Origin: Primorskyibacter flagellatus | Lineage (GTDB): Bacteria > Pseudomonadota > Alphaproteobacteria > Rhodobacterales > Rhodobacteraceae | NCBI RefSeq assembly: GCF_900176485.1 | Contig: NZ_FWYD01000015.1 | Span: 1 to 64,000, forward strand | DNA: 64,000 nucleotides | Direction: 5' to 3' | In this document: positions 18,476 to 28,354 of the stretch, piece after piece | How the letters are laid out: each line of letters begins with the position of its first letter | Position numbering within the stretch: the first letter of the stretch is position 1 | Notes under the pieces: generated by a model | Seen by the model: the letters and a program-made list of their open reading frames with translations, nothing else | What the model was told of the DNA's origin: nothing | Database searches by the model: none | Made by a program: the position numbers and the translations under genes

Positions 18476-18484
18476 GAGGAAGAG

Positions 18485-20230
18485 TTGGGCATACTTGATT
18501 TCAACGATGATGAAAGTCTCGGCAAAATTATTGCCGTCGATACTGCCACTGTGACGGTGCGAGTCGATGAACTTGAACGCCTCAAACGGATTCAGGTCAA
18601 TCGGTTGACCGCGATCAGAAGCTCGAAAGCCGGGCAGCACTTAATCGGGATAGTTTCGCGCATCACACGCAAAGCAGGTGACGAAACTGCAATAGACGGG
18701 TCTGAGGAGGATCCGGAAGCCGCGCTCCCCGAAAACAACCTCGTTCGGGTCGCTCTGATTGGAACACTCGTAGACAAGGAGGGGCTGAAAGAGAACGTCT
18801 TTAAGCGCACCCTAGAGACTGTGCCCGAAATCGATGCGGATTGCTTTTCCTTGGAAGGTCAGCGCCTGACAGACTTCATGCAGGTCATTTCGCAGGTTTC
18901 CGGCGACGGCCCGCAGCTTGATCTTGGTCGCTATGCTTTGGACGAGGACGCGCGGGCCTTCTTGAACGGCAACCGTCTGTTCCAACGTCATGCCATCGTG
19001 GTCGGTAGCACTGGCAGCGGCAAATCGTACACAACTGCGCGGCTCCTAGACCAGATTGCCGGTCTTCCACAAGCCAACGTAATCTTGTTCGATATCCATG
19101 GTGAGTACCAGACCCTCGATAGCGACGAGTTTCGGCATCTACGCATCGCTGGGCCGGGGGACATTGGACACGATCGCCGACTGGCCGACGGTGTTCTACA
19201 TCTACCGTTCTGGCTTCTCGGCTATGAGGCATTGGTCGCTTTGTTTGTAGATCGGTCCGATCAGAACGCTCCGAACCAAGCCATGCTCATGACGCGCTGT
19301 ATCACCGATGCGAAGCGCGCAATGCTTGATCCGGGAAAACACGCCGACATTCTTGCAAATTTCACTATCGATAGCCCCGTGCCTTTCGATATCGACAGTG
19401 TCCACAAGCAACTATCTGACTTGAACGAACAAATGGTTCCGGGCGCTAACAACAAGGATAAGCAAGGACCATACTTCGACAAGCTCAGCCGCTTAATCGC
19501 GCGATTTGAAGCCAAACGAAATGATCGCAGGCTTGGGTTCATATTTCAGCCGCCAGCAGCCTGTATGGATATGGCCTGGCTGTCGGAGGTAACGCATTTC
19601 CTGATAGGCGGGCGCGGATCGCAAGCTGATGGCAAGGGTGGGATCAAGATCATCAATTTCTCGGAAGTGCCGTCCGACATCCTGCCGCTCATGGTCAGCT
19701 TGATTGCTCGGCTGATATTCACAGTCAGCCAGTGGACGCCACCAGACAACCGTCATCCCATCGCATTGTTCTGCGATGAGGCACATCTGTATATCCCGGA
19801 GCGTGCATCGTCAGAGTCAGCCGATGAGATCTCTGTCGGGATTTTCGAGAGGATCGCCAAAGAAGGCAGGAAATACGGTGTTGGACTAGTGGTTATCAGC
19901 CAAAGACCATCCGAAGTGAACCGCACCGTTCTGAGCCAGTGCAACAATGTCATTGCGATGCGGCTGACCAACGGCGACGATCAATCCGTGATCAAACGGT
20001 TGCTGCCTGACAGCCTCGGCGGGTTTGGTGATCTTCTACCGGTCCTCGACATCGGTGAGGCATTGGTGGTCGGCGATGCGAGCTTGCTTCCGACGCGAGT
20101 TGTGGTGTCCGAGCCGCGCTTCAAGCCCAATAGCGCGACAGTCAATTTCTGGGATCGTTGGAGTGACGCGGCACCAGTTGCGGGAACGGAAGATGCCGTC
20201 CTTTCTTGGCGGAGACAAAGCAATCACTAG
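18485..20230 (+). CDS. herA: HerA-like DUF87 ATPase of a SIR2-HerA defence system
   Basis: 581 aa from a TTG with a strong AGGAGGA site. An N-terminal HAS-barrel-like segment is followed by Walker A HAIVVGSTGSGKSYTTARLL, FDIHGEYQTL, a Walker B region PIALFCDEAHLYIP and the arginine region VVISQRPSEVNRTVLSQCNN. HerA forms a hexameric DNA-translocating ATPase; with SIR2 it makes an antiphage complex. It converges with the helicase gene 43 bp away. Confidence 0.9.
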   Translation: MGILDFNDDESLGKIIAVDTATVTVRVDELERLKRIQVNRLTAIRSSKAGQHLIGIVSRITRKAGDETAIDGSEEDPEAALPENNLVRVALIGTLVDKEGLKENVFKRTLETVPEIDADCFSLEGQRLTDFMQVISQVSGDGPQLDLGRYALDEDARAFLNGNRLFQRHAIVVGSTGSGKSYTTARLLDQIAGLPQANVILFDIHGEYQTLDSDEFRHLRIAGPGDIGHDRRLADGVLHLPFWLLGYEALVALFVDRSDQNAPNQAMLMTRCITDAKRAMLDPGKHADILANFTIDSPVPFDIDSVHKQLSDLNEQMVPGANNKDKQGPYFDKLSRLIARFEAKRNDRRLGFIFQPPAACMDMAWLSEVTHFLIGGRGSQADGKGGIKIINFSEVPSDILPLMVSLIARLIFTVSQWTPPDNRHPIALFCDEAHLYIPERASSESADEISVGIFERIAKEGRKYGVGLVVISQRPSEVNRTVLSQCNNVIAMRLTNGDDQSVIKRLLPDSLGGFGDLLPVLDIGEALVVGDASLLPTRVVVSEPRFKPNSATVNFWDRWSDAAPVAGTEDAVLSWRRQSNH

Positions 20231-20273
20231 CCCTAGGAGCGATGAAAACAGTCAACGAGTATTGCCGCACATA

Positions 20274-22445
20274 TTATGCTGGGACGATTCTACCGACCAT
20301 CGCGGTAAGAGTATCGGGCGCAAGCTTGGAAGAAATTGCATCCAACTCCAAGAGGGGCTGCGACAGGTAAGGATGAAACTTCTCCGACATTAAATTCCCA
20401 GCTCCAGCGAACAGATCGACAGGTTCGCCAGATCGAATGTGCGCTAGTACCGTTTGAAGATCGGGGGTTTCGTCCCCGGCCTCCACCATCAGAAACCCGT
20501 CATGCAGTTCGACCGAAAACCCCTCACTTCTCAGTGCTAGCGCGAGGGTTGATGTCTTCACAGTACCGACCCGCGTCGCAATGACTGATGTATGCTCGCC
20601 AATGGTGTGTAGGTTATTGGCCCTAAACCCCAGCTGTTCATAGTGAGCACGCGCTTCCTCGAGCATCATCAAAGAGACTGTATCCATGTAAGCTGGGCTG
20701 GAATCCCCCTCGAGCACGGCGAACATTCGGTCGATCACTTTGTCATGAATGTCCCCCGCATCGCCGCCGAAGACGGGCGGCACACCAGCCTTCGCGGGTT
20801 TGACGACGATGACCTTTTCACGATCATGGATTTCTTGAACAACCCAACGTCGCCCAGAGAATATTAATAGCATCCCAGGGGCAAGAACATTATCGATCGG
20901 CAGGGTTCCAAGGTCCCGCCCCTCTGCGACCAACCGGAATTCCTCAGGCGTCTGAAACACCGCATAGAAGCTGTAATGCTCAACCAGTTTTTCGCCCGCG
21001 GGTCCCAAAAGCAACAGCCCGCTGCCGACCTGTTCGATCAAGCCGGTTTCTGGGTGGCCGATTGCACGCAACACATCTGCGAAGACTTCGGTTGTGACCT
21101 TCCGAAAGGGGCCTTCGCGGCAGAGCACATTGTAGACCACGCTTGCAGACGCACCGCCGCGCTGCGCTATGACTGACAGTATCTGGTGGACGAGCGTCGA
21201 GAGATGAAGCGCCTGAGGTTTTGGAGGTTCGCACCAGCCTTCCAGCAGCAAGTCTATCATCGCGATGGACCTGATCAGGCCGAGGCGAAGACGATCCACG
21301 AAACTGCTCTCCGGCGTCAACTTGGCTTCGACAGCATACTGCCTGAGAATGGCCGGCTGTCCTTCACGCCGGCCTGATCGGCCAAGCCGTTGTCGCAACG
21401 CGGCGACGCTGAATGGCGCACCGATTTGAGCCACGCAGGTCACGTCACCGATGTCGATTCCAAGCTCGAGCGTCGATGTGCAAACGGCTGTCGTCGGTTT
21501 CGCAGGGTCCTTCAAGCGCCGCTCAACGAAGTCACGGTGTTCTCGGGAGAGGCTCGCGTGGTGGGGATAGAATTCCTGTGGCAGGTGCTCCCGTTCGCAA
21601 AGCTCCCGCAACCGATCTGCGTAAATCTCGACCCGTTGACGCGCTCCGGCGAAGACCAGGTTGTCGCTGCCTCGAAGGTGTTTGAAAAGATGTGCTGCGA
21701 TCGCGTCCGTTGCGGATGGGCTGTTTTCATCTTCATCGCCGGAAAGGTAACCGCGAAGCTGAAGCTTCAATTCAGCCTCGCCGCCATCTGCTTCGATCAG
21801 CTGGACAGCGTTTGCGGCGTCAGGGCGAAGATAGGCCTTAGCGAGGTCCATGTCGCCTAGCGTAGCTGACAGACCTATCCGACGGATTGGGCGCTTTATC
21901 GCGAGCTCGAGCCGTGTGAGCAGTGAACGAAGCTGGACACCGCGTTCGCTGTCCAGAACTGTGTGCAGCTCGTCGATCACGACCGCCCGTGTCGCCCCAA
22001 ACAGGCGGGCAATTTCCAAACCGCGACGAATGAAAAGCGCCTCAAGGGACTCTGGGGTTATCAGAAGGATCCCTTTTGGAGATATCAACGCGCGCGTCTT
22101 GATGGATTGCGAGACATCTCCGTGCCAGGGAACAACCGGAAGCTCTGCTTCCTGGCAGATGCCCTCCAGCCGCATGGCCTGGTCCGTGATCAGGGCTTTC
22201 AGCGGACCGATGTAGAGCAGGTCGAAGCCGGTGCCGCCCGACGGCTCGTCAAGCACCTGTGAAATCAACGGCAGGAACGCCGCCTCGGTCTTTCCGCCCG
22301 CCGTAGAAGCTGCAACGATTAAATCGGCATTGGATTCGCAGATCGTCCGGATGGATCGCGCCTGGATGTCGCGAAGTTCGCGCCAACCTTTCTGGCGTAT
22401 CCATTTCTGCACAGGCCTCGCCAGTTTGTCGAACGCACTGCTCAT
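20274..22445 (-). CDS. Lhr-like DEAD/DEAH helicase, SngC-type subunit of a Shango system
   Basis: 723 aa superfamily 2 helicase: Walker A AASTAGGKTEAAFLP, motif II VVIDELHTV (DELH), motif III RIGLSATLGD, and motif VI AALRQRLGRSGRREGQP, then a long Lhr-like C-terminal region. It is related to BrxHI of BREX type 2. Gene order TerB protein - ATPase - helicase is that of Shango antiphage systems. Start at 22445 is 5 bases after the ATPase stop, so the three are co-transcribed. Confidence 0.85.
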   Translation of the reverse strand: MSSAFDKLARPVQKWIRQKGWRELRDIQARSIRTICESNADLIVAASTAGGKTEAAFLPLISQVLDEPSGGTGFDLLYIGPLKALITDQAMRLEGICQEAELPVVPWHGDVSQSIKTRALISPKGILLITPESLEALFIRRGLEIARLFGATRAVVIDELHTVLDSERGVQLRSLLTRLELAIKRPIRRIGLSATLGDMDLAKAYLRPDAANAVQLIEADGGEAELKLQLRGYLSGDEDENSPSATDAIAAHLFKHLRGSDNLVFAGARQRVEIYADRLRELCEREHLPQEFYPHHASLSREHRDFVERRLKDPAKPTTAVCTSTLELGIDIGDVTCVAQIGAPFSVAALRQRLGRSGRREGQPAILRQYAVEAKLTPESSFVDRLRLGLIRSIAMIDLLLEGWCEPPKPQALHLSTLVHQILSVIAQRGGASASVVYNVLCREGPFRKVTTEVFADVLRAIGHPETGLIEQVGSGLLLLGPAGEKLVEHYSFYAVFQTPEEFRLVAEGRDLGTLPIDNVLAPGMLLIFSGRRWVVQEIHDREKVIVVKPAKAGVPPVFGGDAGDIHDKVIDRMFAVLEGDSSPAYMDTVSLMMLEEARAHYEQLGFRANNLHTIGEHTSVIATRVGTVKTSTLALALRSEGFSVELHDGFLMVEAGDETPDLQTVLAHIRSGEPVDLFAGAGNLMSEKFHPYLSQPLLELDAISSKLAPDTLTAMVGRIVPA

Positions 22446-22450
22446 CGGCG

Positions 22451-23758
22451 TCAGAGCTTGAAGCTGATCAGATCATCGTCACCGGGGTCTTGGGCACCAG
22501 TCGACTCGTCTACCTCGTTCATGTCTTCGCCGAGGTCTTCGGAGACCTCGATCTTTTCGATCAGATCGCTCCACTCGACACCGGGGTTTTGCTCAAGCAC
22601 GGAAAGCAGGTTCACGAATGCCGTCACCGTATTGCGCGGGGTGCGGAAGTAAGCTTCACCGATCCGGTCCGAACAATGCGCCATGAAGGCCTCGAGCGCG
22701 TCGTCCGGCAGAGCACCGGCATCGTCCTGCATGATCCGCCGCACATTGGCCAGAAGAACGAAGAGATCTTCAGGGGTCAGGCTGGCCAGCCGGACAACCG
22801 GTCCTGAAAGGTCGACCAATCCGTCCCGCGCGAAGGTGTTCTCGGCCAAACGCGATTGAAGGGCTTCGTAGCTATAGAGCCCTCGACGGGTGTTCATCAG
22901 AAACTCCGGGGTTCCACCCATAAGGAATCCGAGGTTCTCGGCGCTACCCTGCAGCACATCGTTCAGGATCCGGAGGATCTGTTCGTAGTTTGCATTGCGG
23001 GCCTGCGACGAAGTGAGCTTGTAGAGGTTCACCATCTCGTCGAGGCCGACCAGCAATCCTTTATACCCGGCCTCGCACACGAATGCCGACATCAGCTTCA
23101 GATGGTCATAGACACTGGCGTCGTCGATGATCGTTCGCACACCAAGTGCTTTGCGCGCGTCGGTGCGTGTCGCGAACTCGCCGCGCAGCCATCTCAGGGC
23201 TGCGGATTTCAACTCGTCGTCGCCGGTCTCATGGCCTTCCCAATATCGACGGATGACTTCGGCGAACTCAAACCCTCCGGTAAGTTCTTCAAAGTGGCCA
23301 AGGCGTTCACGAATGACGGTCCCCGTGGGCAAATCCCGTTCTTCAGCATCTCGGTGAGCCTGGCTGACAAATCGCTCCACCACGCTGGCCAATGCCCCGC
23401 CATCGGGCTTGGTCCGCGTCGAGAGGTTTCGGGCCATCTCGGCATACAGCCCGCGAGCTTGTCCGCCGGTCGCGTGAATGCGCCGATCTGGCGCTAAATC
23501 CGCGAACATCACGACCAGGCCTTTCTCCAGAGCCACGAGGCGGATCAGGTTCATGAAGAACGTCTTGCCCGATCCGTACTCCCCGATGATGAACCGGATC
23601 GCCGATCCGCCATCGGATATCCGGTCCATGTCCTTGACGAGCTCTTCAATCTCTCGGACGCGGCCAACCTGAATATGGCGCAAACCGAGTTTGGGCACGA
23701 CCCCGGCCCGAAGCGCCTGTACGATTGCATCGCGTTCACGTGGTTTCAACTTAGACAT
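22451..23758 (-). CDS. P-loop ATPase (DUF2791/BrxD-like), SngB-type subunit of a Shango system
   Basis: About 435 aa. Walker A is FIIGEYGSGKTFFMNLI, and LLVGLDEMVNLYKLTSSQAR fits Walker B with the DUF2791/BrxD sensor region. The acidic C-terminal tail may be an interaction segment. The ATG at 23758 overlaps the TerB gene's stop (ATGTCTAA), so translation is coupled. It matches the ATPase component of Shango; the molecular role is not established. Confidence 0.85.
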   Translation of the reverse strand: MSKLKPRERDAIVQALRAGVVPKLGLRHIQVGRVREIEELVKDMDRISDGGSAIRFIIGEYGSGKTFFMNLIRLVALEKGLVVMFADLAPDRRIHATGGQARGLYAEMARNLSTRTKPDGGALASVVERFVSQAHRDAEERDLPTGTVIRERLGHFEELTGGFEFAEVIRRYWEGHETGDDELKSAALRWLRGEFATRTDARKALGVRTIIDDASVYDHLKLMSAFVCEAGYKGLLVGLDEMVNLYKLTSSQARNANYEQILRILNDVLQGSAENLGFLMGGTPEFLMNTRRGLYSYEALQSRLAENTFARDGLVDLSGPVVRLASLTPEDLFVLLANVRRIMQDDAGALPDDALEAFMAHCSDRIGEAYFRTPRNTVTAFVNLLSVLEQNPGVEWSDLIEKIEVSEDLGEDMNEVDESTGAQDPGDDDLISFKL

Positions 23759-26279
23759 CCCTGCCCTCCGCACTCATCTTTTCTTTTACCGCCTCCGCAA
23801 TTTCCAGAGACACGTCATATCCATCATACTCGTCGAGCAGTGCTTCGTTGTAGGTCTCAAAAGCCCATTCATTCACGACTTCCAAAGCCCCGGATGCCAT
23901 CAACCCATGCGAGGCGCAGATCGTCTCGAACTCGGTTTCAGACCAATGCTCTCGAGTGACCAGTTCGAGGACAAGGGCGCCGTGTTTCGGGTCAAGCCCT
24001 ACCAGCTGGCTTTGGCTGGCAGGCGCGGAGGCACCACTTTCTTCCTCTTTGACATCGAAAATCTGACCGAGGACGGACGACACGCGCTCTGTGTCCGAAC
24101 GAATTGCTGCGATCCGTGAAGCGTCGAGTTTCGGTCCGCTGGCTTTTTCGAGCGCGGGTATCGCTTCGCCCGGGCGACCCGGTTGCGACGCGCGAACAGT
24201 GCGTGGACCATCCGCAACTTCGCCAGCATGCAGGTCGGTGTAGGCAAGCGCAGGATCAAGTCCCAAAGCCTTGTAGATTTTCTCGATGCTTGCGACTTCG
24301 TCGGAGTGAATAATGCCATCGGCATGTGCTGCACCGACCAGCGCTGCCCGCATAGCGGCTTGGCTGTCTTGGCCCACCTCCTTCAGTTTGCGCCGCAGAA
24401 GCGTCATGTCCGGTGGCACGGCCAGGAACCATTCAAGGTTTGCACGCAGCCTGCGGCGTTCCTGATCGCTGAGGGCCGTGGCAGAAACCTGATCTTCCAA
24501 CGCCCTGCGTTCAGGCTCCGCGATGCGACCATCAGCATGGGCGACTAACGACCCAAGTGCCAATTCGATCAAGGCGCTTCGATAGCTGTCGGAAACGTCC
24601 TCCAGTCTTTCGATGGGTTCGCCCAGACGAAACAGCACAACAGGCTCCTCCGTCTTGGGCGACCGGAGCGCAAACCGAGGGTCGGGCGCCAGACCGAAAC
24701 CGAGGCGCGCGAGCGCGTCGGCGGCTCCTGTCATTTGCCGTTTTCCGATCTTCTCGTTCGTTTCTCCCTCCAGTCGTCCGATCACCTCCTCAAGCGGCAC
24801 CAATCCCCCGCGATCGACGATATCGCTTGCCCAAGATTTCAAGCGGTCCATTTCCTCTGATGGGAAAGCATCCCAAAGTTCAGAGGGTAGCAAGGCATGC
24901 GCTTCCACACTTCCGCGGCCGTCAGGGTTTCGGCCCAGGAAGCGACTGAGCTTGTCGAGGTCGTTCATCACCTCGTCAGCCAGCTCTTGCGCAATCTCGA
25001 CCGGCTTGCGCAAGCCGGAGATGTCGGGCACGGGTTTGCCATCCACGGTCGGATTGACTGACCCCTGAAACTCGCTGGAGGCGGCGCGATAGGATGCCGT
25101 GAGTGATTTCCGGGGTTTTGTCACTTTGAGCCCATCAGGAAAACGCCGATCAAACCGCATACGGAAAAGAGCGACGAACTCGTCACGGCACCGCGTCGCG
25201 GGAGTTCTCAGATTTGTTTCCGGATGGCAGATGAACCAACTCAGCAACCAGTCAGCCGTCAGGTTCTCGCCTTTGTCGATCCGAGCTCCGATTGCGTATT
25301 TGAGTGAGAACGGAAGTTCCCAGCCCTGCTTCTCGAAAATCGGTTCGATAGCGTCGAGGTCGGTTTCGGCAAGCATCGCAATGTCGAGGAACTCACCCAA
25401 ATAGCGCCTGACGGAGTGGTTGTCAGGGTAAAGTGACTGCAGCCGCCGAACTTCCTGGACGATATCCTTGGCATCTTCGTTGGACTGATCGACGAAGAAG
25501 CGACGCTCCAGCCCGTAGAAGTACAGGAACATGTATCCGGGGTTGTAGGAGGCGTCGTTGCGCCCGCTGGCCAACCAGTCGAGGTAGGTCGCCCGGCACT
25601 GAGGTGAGATATCCGCGTATCCGGGCCAGTAAGGCATACCTTCACCAGCTTTGTCGGCTCCAGAGCGCGCGACAGACAGAGACGGATCGATATAGGCTCG
25701 GCACTTGTCACGATACCCGTAGGTGTTCAGCAAGGGAGCCGTGCCGACATAGACCATCCCGCCGATGTTGCGGCCGGCGACGCTAGCTGTTTCATAAGAC
25801 GGGACCCACCCGCTTTTCGATGATCGGACCGATGCGCTCGATGCCACTCGCGAGGGCTGATTTCGTTCAGCGGCCGCGGCAAGTGCCGGCGCCGCAGACT
25901 TTCCAGCCCGAACGATTTCAGCGTAGTCCTGCTTTGGTGGGGAGTAAGCCTGCACGGCAGCCGGCTGTTTGGACGCGTTGGCTTCGCGAGTTCGTTCGCG
26001 CTCACGCTCGATACGCTTGTCGTAGGCACTTGGGCGCGGCACCGGCTCAGGTCGGGGGGGTAGATTTTCGGAACTCCCCTCAGCTTGCGCCTTTGCAGCG
26101 ACTTTCCGCGATCTCCGTTTTTCTTGCCACCAGACCAGAATGACGGGAACACCAAATGCAAACAACATCTGGCCGCCAATCGGCCAACCCTGAAGCATTG
26201 TGGTCACCACGACCATACATAAGAAAAAATACAGGACGAGAAAGAATGTAATTCGGAAAAACTTGATTATTGAAGACAT
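23751..26279 (-). CDS. TerB_N/TerB/TerB_C protein, SngA-type subunit of a Shango system, membrane-anchored
   Basis: 842 aa. Residues 1-50 form two hydrophobic helices (FFRITFFLVLYFFLCMVVV; MLFAFGVPVILVWW), followed by a charged linker. TerB_N is at ~165-395 (GMPYWPGYADISPQCRATYL, YMFLYFYGLERRFFVD), TerB at ~575-680 (LVAHADGRIAEPERRAL; ALVGAAHADGIIHSDEV), and TerB_C at ~725-830 (LVLELVTREHWSETEFETIC). It is the first gene of the operon with the ATPase and helicase, the composition of Shango. The membrane helices suggest sensing or acting at the inner membrane, which is inferred. Confidence 0.88.
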   Translation of the reverse strand: MSSIIKFFRITFFLVLYFFLCMVVVTTMLQGWPIGGQMLFAFGVPVILVWWQEKRRSRKVAAKAQAEGSSENLPPRPEPVPRPSAYDKRIERERERTREANASKQPAAVQAYSPPKQDYAEIVRAGKSAAPALAAAAERNQPSRVASSASVRSSKSGWVPSYETASVAGRNIGGMVYVGTAPLLNTYGYRDKCRAYIDPSLSVARSGADKAGEGMPYWPGYADISPQCRATYLDWLASGRNDASYNPGYMFLYFYGLERRFFVDQSNEDAKDIVQEVRRLQSLYPDNHSVRRYLGEFLDIAMLAETDLDAIEPIFEKQGWELPFSLKYAIGARIDKGENLTADWLLSWFICHPETNLRTPATRCRDEFVALFRMRFDRRFPDGLKVTKPRKSLTASYRAASSEFQGSVNPTVDGKPVPDISGLRKPVEIAQELADEVMNDLDKLSRFLGRNPDGRGSVEAHALLPSELWDAFPSEEMDRLKSWASDIVDRGGLVPLEEVIGRLEGETNEKIGKRQMTGAADALARLGFGLAPDPRFALRSPKTEEPVVLFRLGEPIERLEDVSDSYRSALIELALGSLVAHADGRIAEPERRALEDQVSATALSDQERRRLRANLEWFLAVPPDMTLLRRKLKEVGQDSQAAMRAALVGAAHADGIIHSDEVASIEKIYKALGLDPALAYTDLHAGEVADGPRTVRASQPGRPGEAIPALEKASGPKLDASRIAAIRSDTERVSSVLGQIFDVKEEESGASAPASQSQLVGLDPKHGALVLELVTREHWSETEFETICASHGLMASGALEVVNEWAFETYNEALLDEYDGYDVSLEIAEAVKEKMSAEGRDV

Positions 26280-26674
26280 TATCGGAACCCTCTCCGAACC
26301 ACACTATTTTGCACAGCCATCTTTGCAACGACTAACGTCATGGTTGAAGCACTTCCCATGCTTTATGCTTGATTGGGCCGATGGCCACATACATCTGTTC
26401 GCACCGTTGCGGGCACACCCCTGCCCCAGTGACCGTAACCGGAACGGCCGAGATGAAGCGTTGCCACGACCATGCGACGGCTGGTCGGGCTGGCTCCGGA
26501 GGAGACGGCCGGGCCAGCGGCACGTCGCAGGGAGAGGCGGCGTTTCAGCTCGGGGAGGGCGGCTGCGCGCAGCCGACCGAGTAGGGCGCGGTCCTGGCCA
26601 AAGGGCGGGAGGGGCCAATGTTCCCCTTGAATGCTTCAACTTAAGAATCAAAAGTTACTTCAACGGCAGGGCCA
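26280..26674. other. Intergenic region upstream of the Shango operon
   Basis: About 395 bp. On the minus strand, 26338-26523 can encode about 60 residues ending PVTVTGAGVCPQRCEQMYV, then AIGPIKHKAWEVLQP. The tail looks protein-like, but I recognise no family and see no ribosome site. It may be a gene fragment. The region also has the divergent promoters for Shango and the next gene. Confidence 0.3.
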
Positions 26675-27277
26675 TTGAGACAGGCGGAACACACTTTGAT
26701 TGAGCTGAAAATCGAACTGGTTGGCATCAAACCACCCATCTGGCGCCGTATCGTCGTGCCGAATGACATCAGCTTGGACATCCTGCATTCCGTTCTCCAG
26801 GGCGCTATGCCTTGGCAAGACTATCATTTGCATGAGTTCGAGATTGGCGAAGACAGGTTCGAGGCCCGCGACGAAAGTGACGACAGCTGGGACCCTACCG
26901 ATGGGCGGAAGGACGAGAAGAGGTTTACTCTTGGAAAGCTGGTCAAGAAAGGCAGTCAGTTCACATACACTTATGATTTCGGCGATGGCTGGCGGCATCT
27001 CGTCACCGTTGAGAAGTTTAGCAAACCAACCGGAAGACCAGATCTGGACTTTCCCGCCTGTGTTGACGGAGAGCGAGCCTGCCCGCCAGAGGACTGTGGA
27101 GGACCCTACTCTTACGAAGAGTTTCTCGACGCGCTGACCGACAAACACCACCCGGAACATCGCGATACAAAGCAATGGGCGGGCGCGTTCGAACCGGAAG
27201 TGTTCAGCGTGCAGCAAGCCAATGCTGCCGTCGGTGCGATGTTTGTATGGGCAAAAGAACGCCACAATCGAAAGTGA
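26675..27277 (+). CDS. pRiA4b ORF-3-like protein (IS1096 TnpR-like)
   Basis: 200 aa from a TTG. LKIELVGIKPPIWRRIVVPN, HSVLQGAMPWQDYHLHEFEI, TYTYDFGDGWRHLVTVE and PPEDCGGPYSYEEFLDAL are the complete pattern of the plasmid pRiA4b ORF-3 family. The fold is small and beta-rich; function is unknown although members are common on plasmids and in defence islands. No transposase is nearby, so the TnpR name should not be taken as function. Confidence 0.85.
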   Translation: MRQAEHTLIELKIELVGIKPPIWRRIVVPNDISLDILHSVLQGAMPWQDYHLHEFEIGEDRFEARDESDDSWDPTDGRKDEKRFTLGKLVKKGSQFTYTYDFGDGWRHLVTVEKFSKPTGRPDLDFPACVDGERACPPEDCGGPYSYEEFLDALTDKHHPEHRDTKQWAGAFEPEVFSVQQANAAVGAMFVWAKERHNRK

Positions 27278-27514
27278 AACCTGACTCTGGTTTGGCGCAG
27301 CGGCTTCGACAGGGGCACATAGCTTCGACTGTTCGATCCGAATGGCCGGATGTCTTCTCAGCCCTCCGAGGGCATCCACGCCCTGCTTTGCTGGTGAGCT
27401 TCAGAGCTGACAACCACCAGTCTCTTTGAAAATTCCAGAATTTGTCGATCCTTGACGGACTATCTCACAGGTTATCACAGAAACAAGTGGCGGCATCTTT
27501 AAAAATACATCATT

Positions 27515-28354
27515 ATGTCGCCCATGAGTGGACAAGAACACGAAAAACTAAAGAGTCTTCTTGAGGCTGTCCCCACGGGGTTCCTCGTGGACTCCGCCTG
27601 GCTGGAGCACCACGGGATAGGTCGGCGTTCGTCCTACGGCTATGTGCAACGCGGCTGGCTAGAACGCCTAGGACGCGGAGTGTTCCGCCGTCCCGCACCA
27701 AGCAGCGCCACCACGAATACGCTCGACTGGAAGACCAGCCTGCTCTCGCTCCAGCACATCATGCACTACCCTGTCCATATCGGGGGGGCGACGGCATTGG
27801 GCCTGCAAGGCTATGCGCACTACCTCTCACTCGGCGACAAGAGCACAGTCTGGCTCTACGGCTCAAAAATCCCCAACTGGCTCGAAAAACTGCCGCTCAA
27901 CACCGAACTCCGCACACGCAGCGTATCGCTGTTCTCCGATCCAGAGTTGGGTGTCAATGACGCGCGAAATAATCTCAACGAGACAGCATCGTCCCTGCCA
28001 TGGGACTGGAAACTGGTGATGTCCTCGCCGGAACGCGCCATCCTCGAAGCGCTTGACGAGTTGCCGGATCAGGAGAGCTTTCACAACCTCGACATGGTGT
28101 TCGAAAGCCTGACGACGTTGCGCCCAAGAACCCTCTCGGCACTGCTCAGAAGTTGCAAGAAGATCAAGGTCAAACGCCTGTTCTTCGTGTTCGCCGACCG
28201 CCACGACCATGCCTGGCGCAAGCGTCTCGATCCGGAAGACTTCGACCTCGGCAGCGGGGATCGCGCATTGGTCAAAGGCGGCAAGATACATCCACGCTAC
28301 AGGATCATGGTGCCCGAAGAGTTTGTAAGAAAGGAACGTGGTGATGGCGCGTGA
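27515..28354 (+). CDS. AbiEi-family antitoxin of a type IV toxin-antitoxin system
   Basis: 279 aa. The N-terminal winged helix (GFLVDSAWLEHHGIGRRSSY then VQRGWLERLGRGVFRRP) and the region HYPVHIGGATALGLQGYAHY followed by SPERAILEALDELP are typical AbiEi features. AbiEi binds its own promoter and counters AbiEii without protein contact. Its stop overlaps the toxin start by 11 bases. ATGs at 27515 and 27524 are both possible. Confidence 0.88.
   Translation: MSPMSGQEHEKLKSLLEAVPTGFLVDSAWLEHHGIGRRSSYGYVQRGWLERLGRGVFRRPAPSSATTNTLDWKTSLLSLQHIMHYPVHIGGATALGLQGYAHYLSLGDKSTVWLYGSKIPNWLEKLPLNTELRTRSVSLFSDPELGVNDARNNLNETASSLPWDWKLVMSSPERAILEALDELPDQESFHNLDMVFESLTTLRPRTLSALLRSCKKIKVKRLFFVFADRHDHAWRKRLDPEDFDLGSGDRALVKGGKIHPRYRIMVPEEFVRKERGDGA

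Noticed and set aside
26675-27277. Resolvase or transposase role for the TnpR-like protein
   Set aside because: The pRiA4b ORF-3 family name refers to IS1096 TnpR, but there is no recombinase catalytic motif and no partner transposase or IS ends here.
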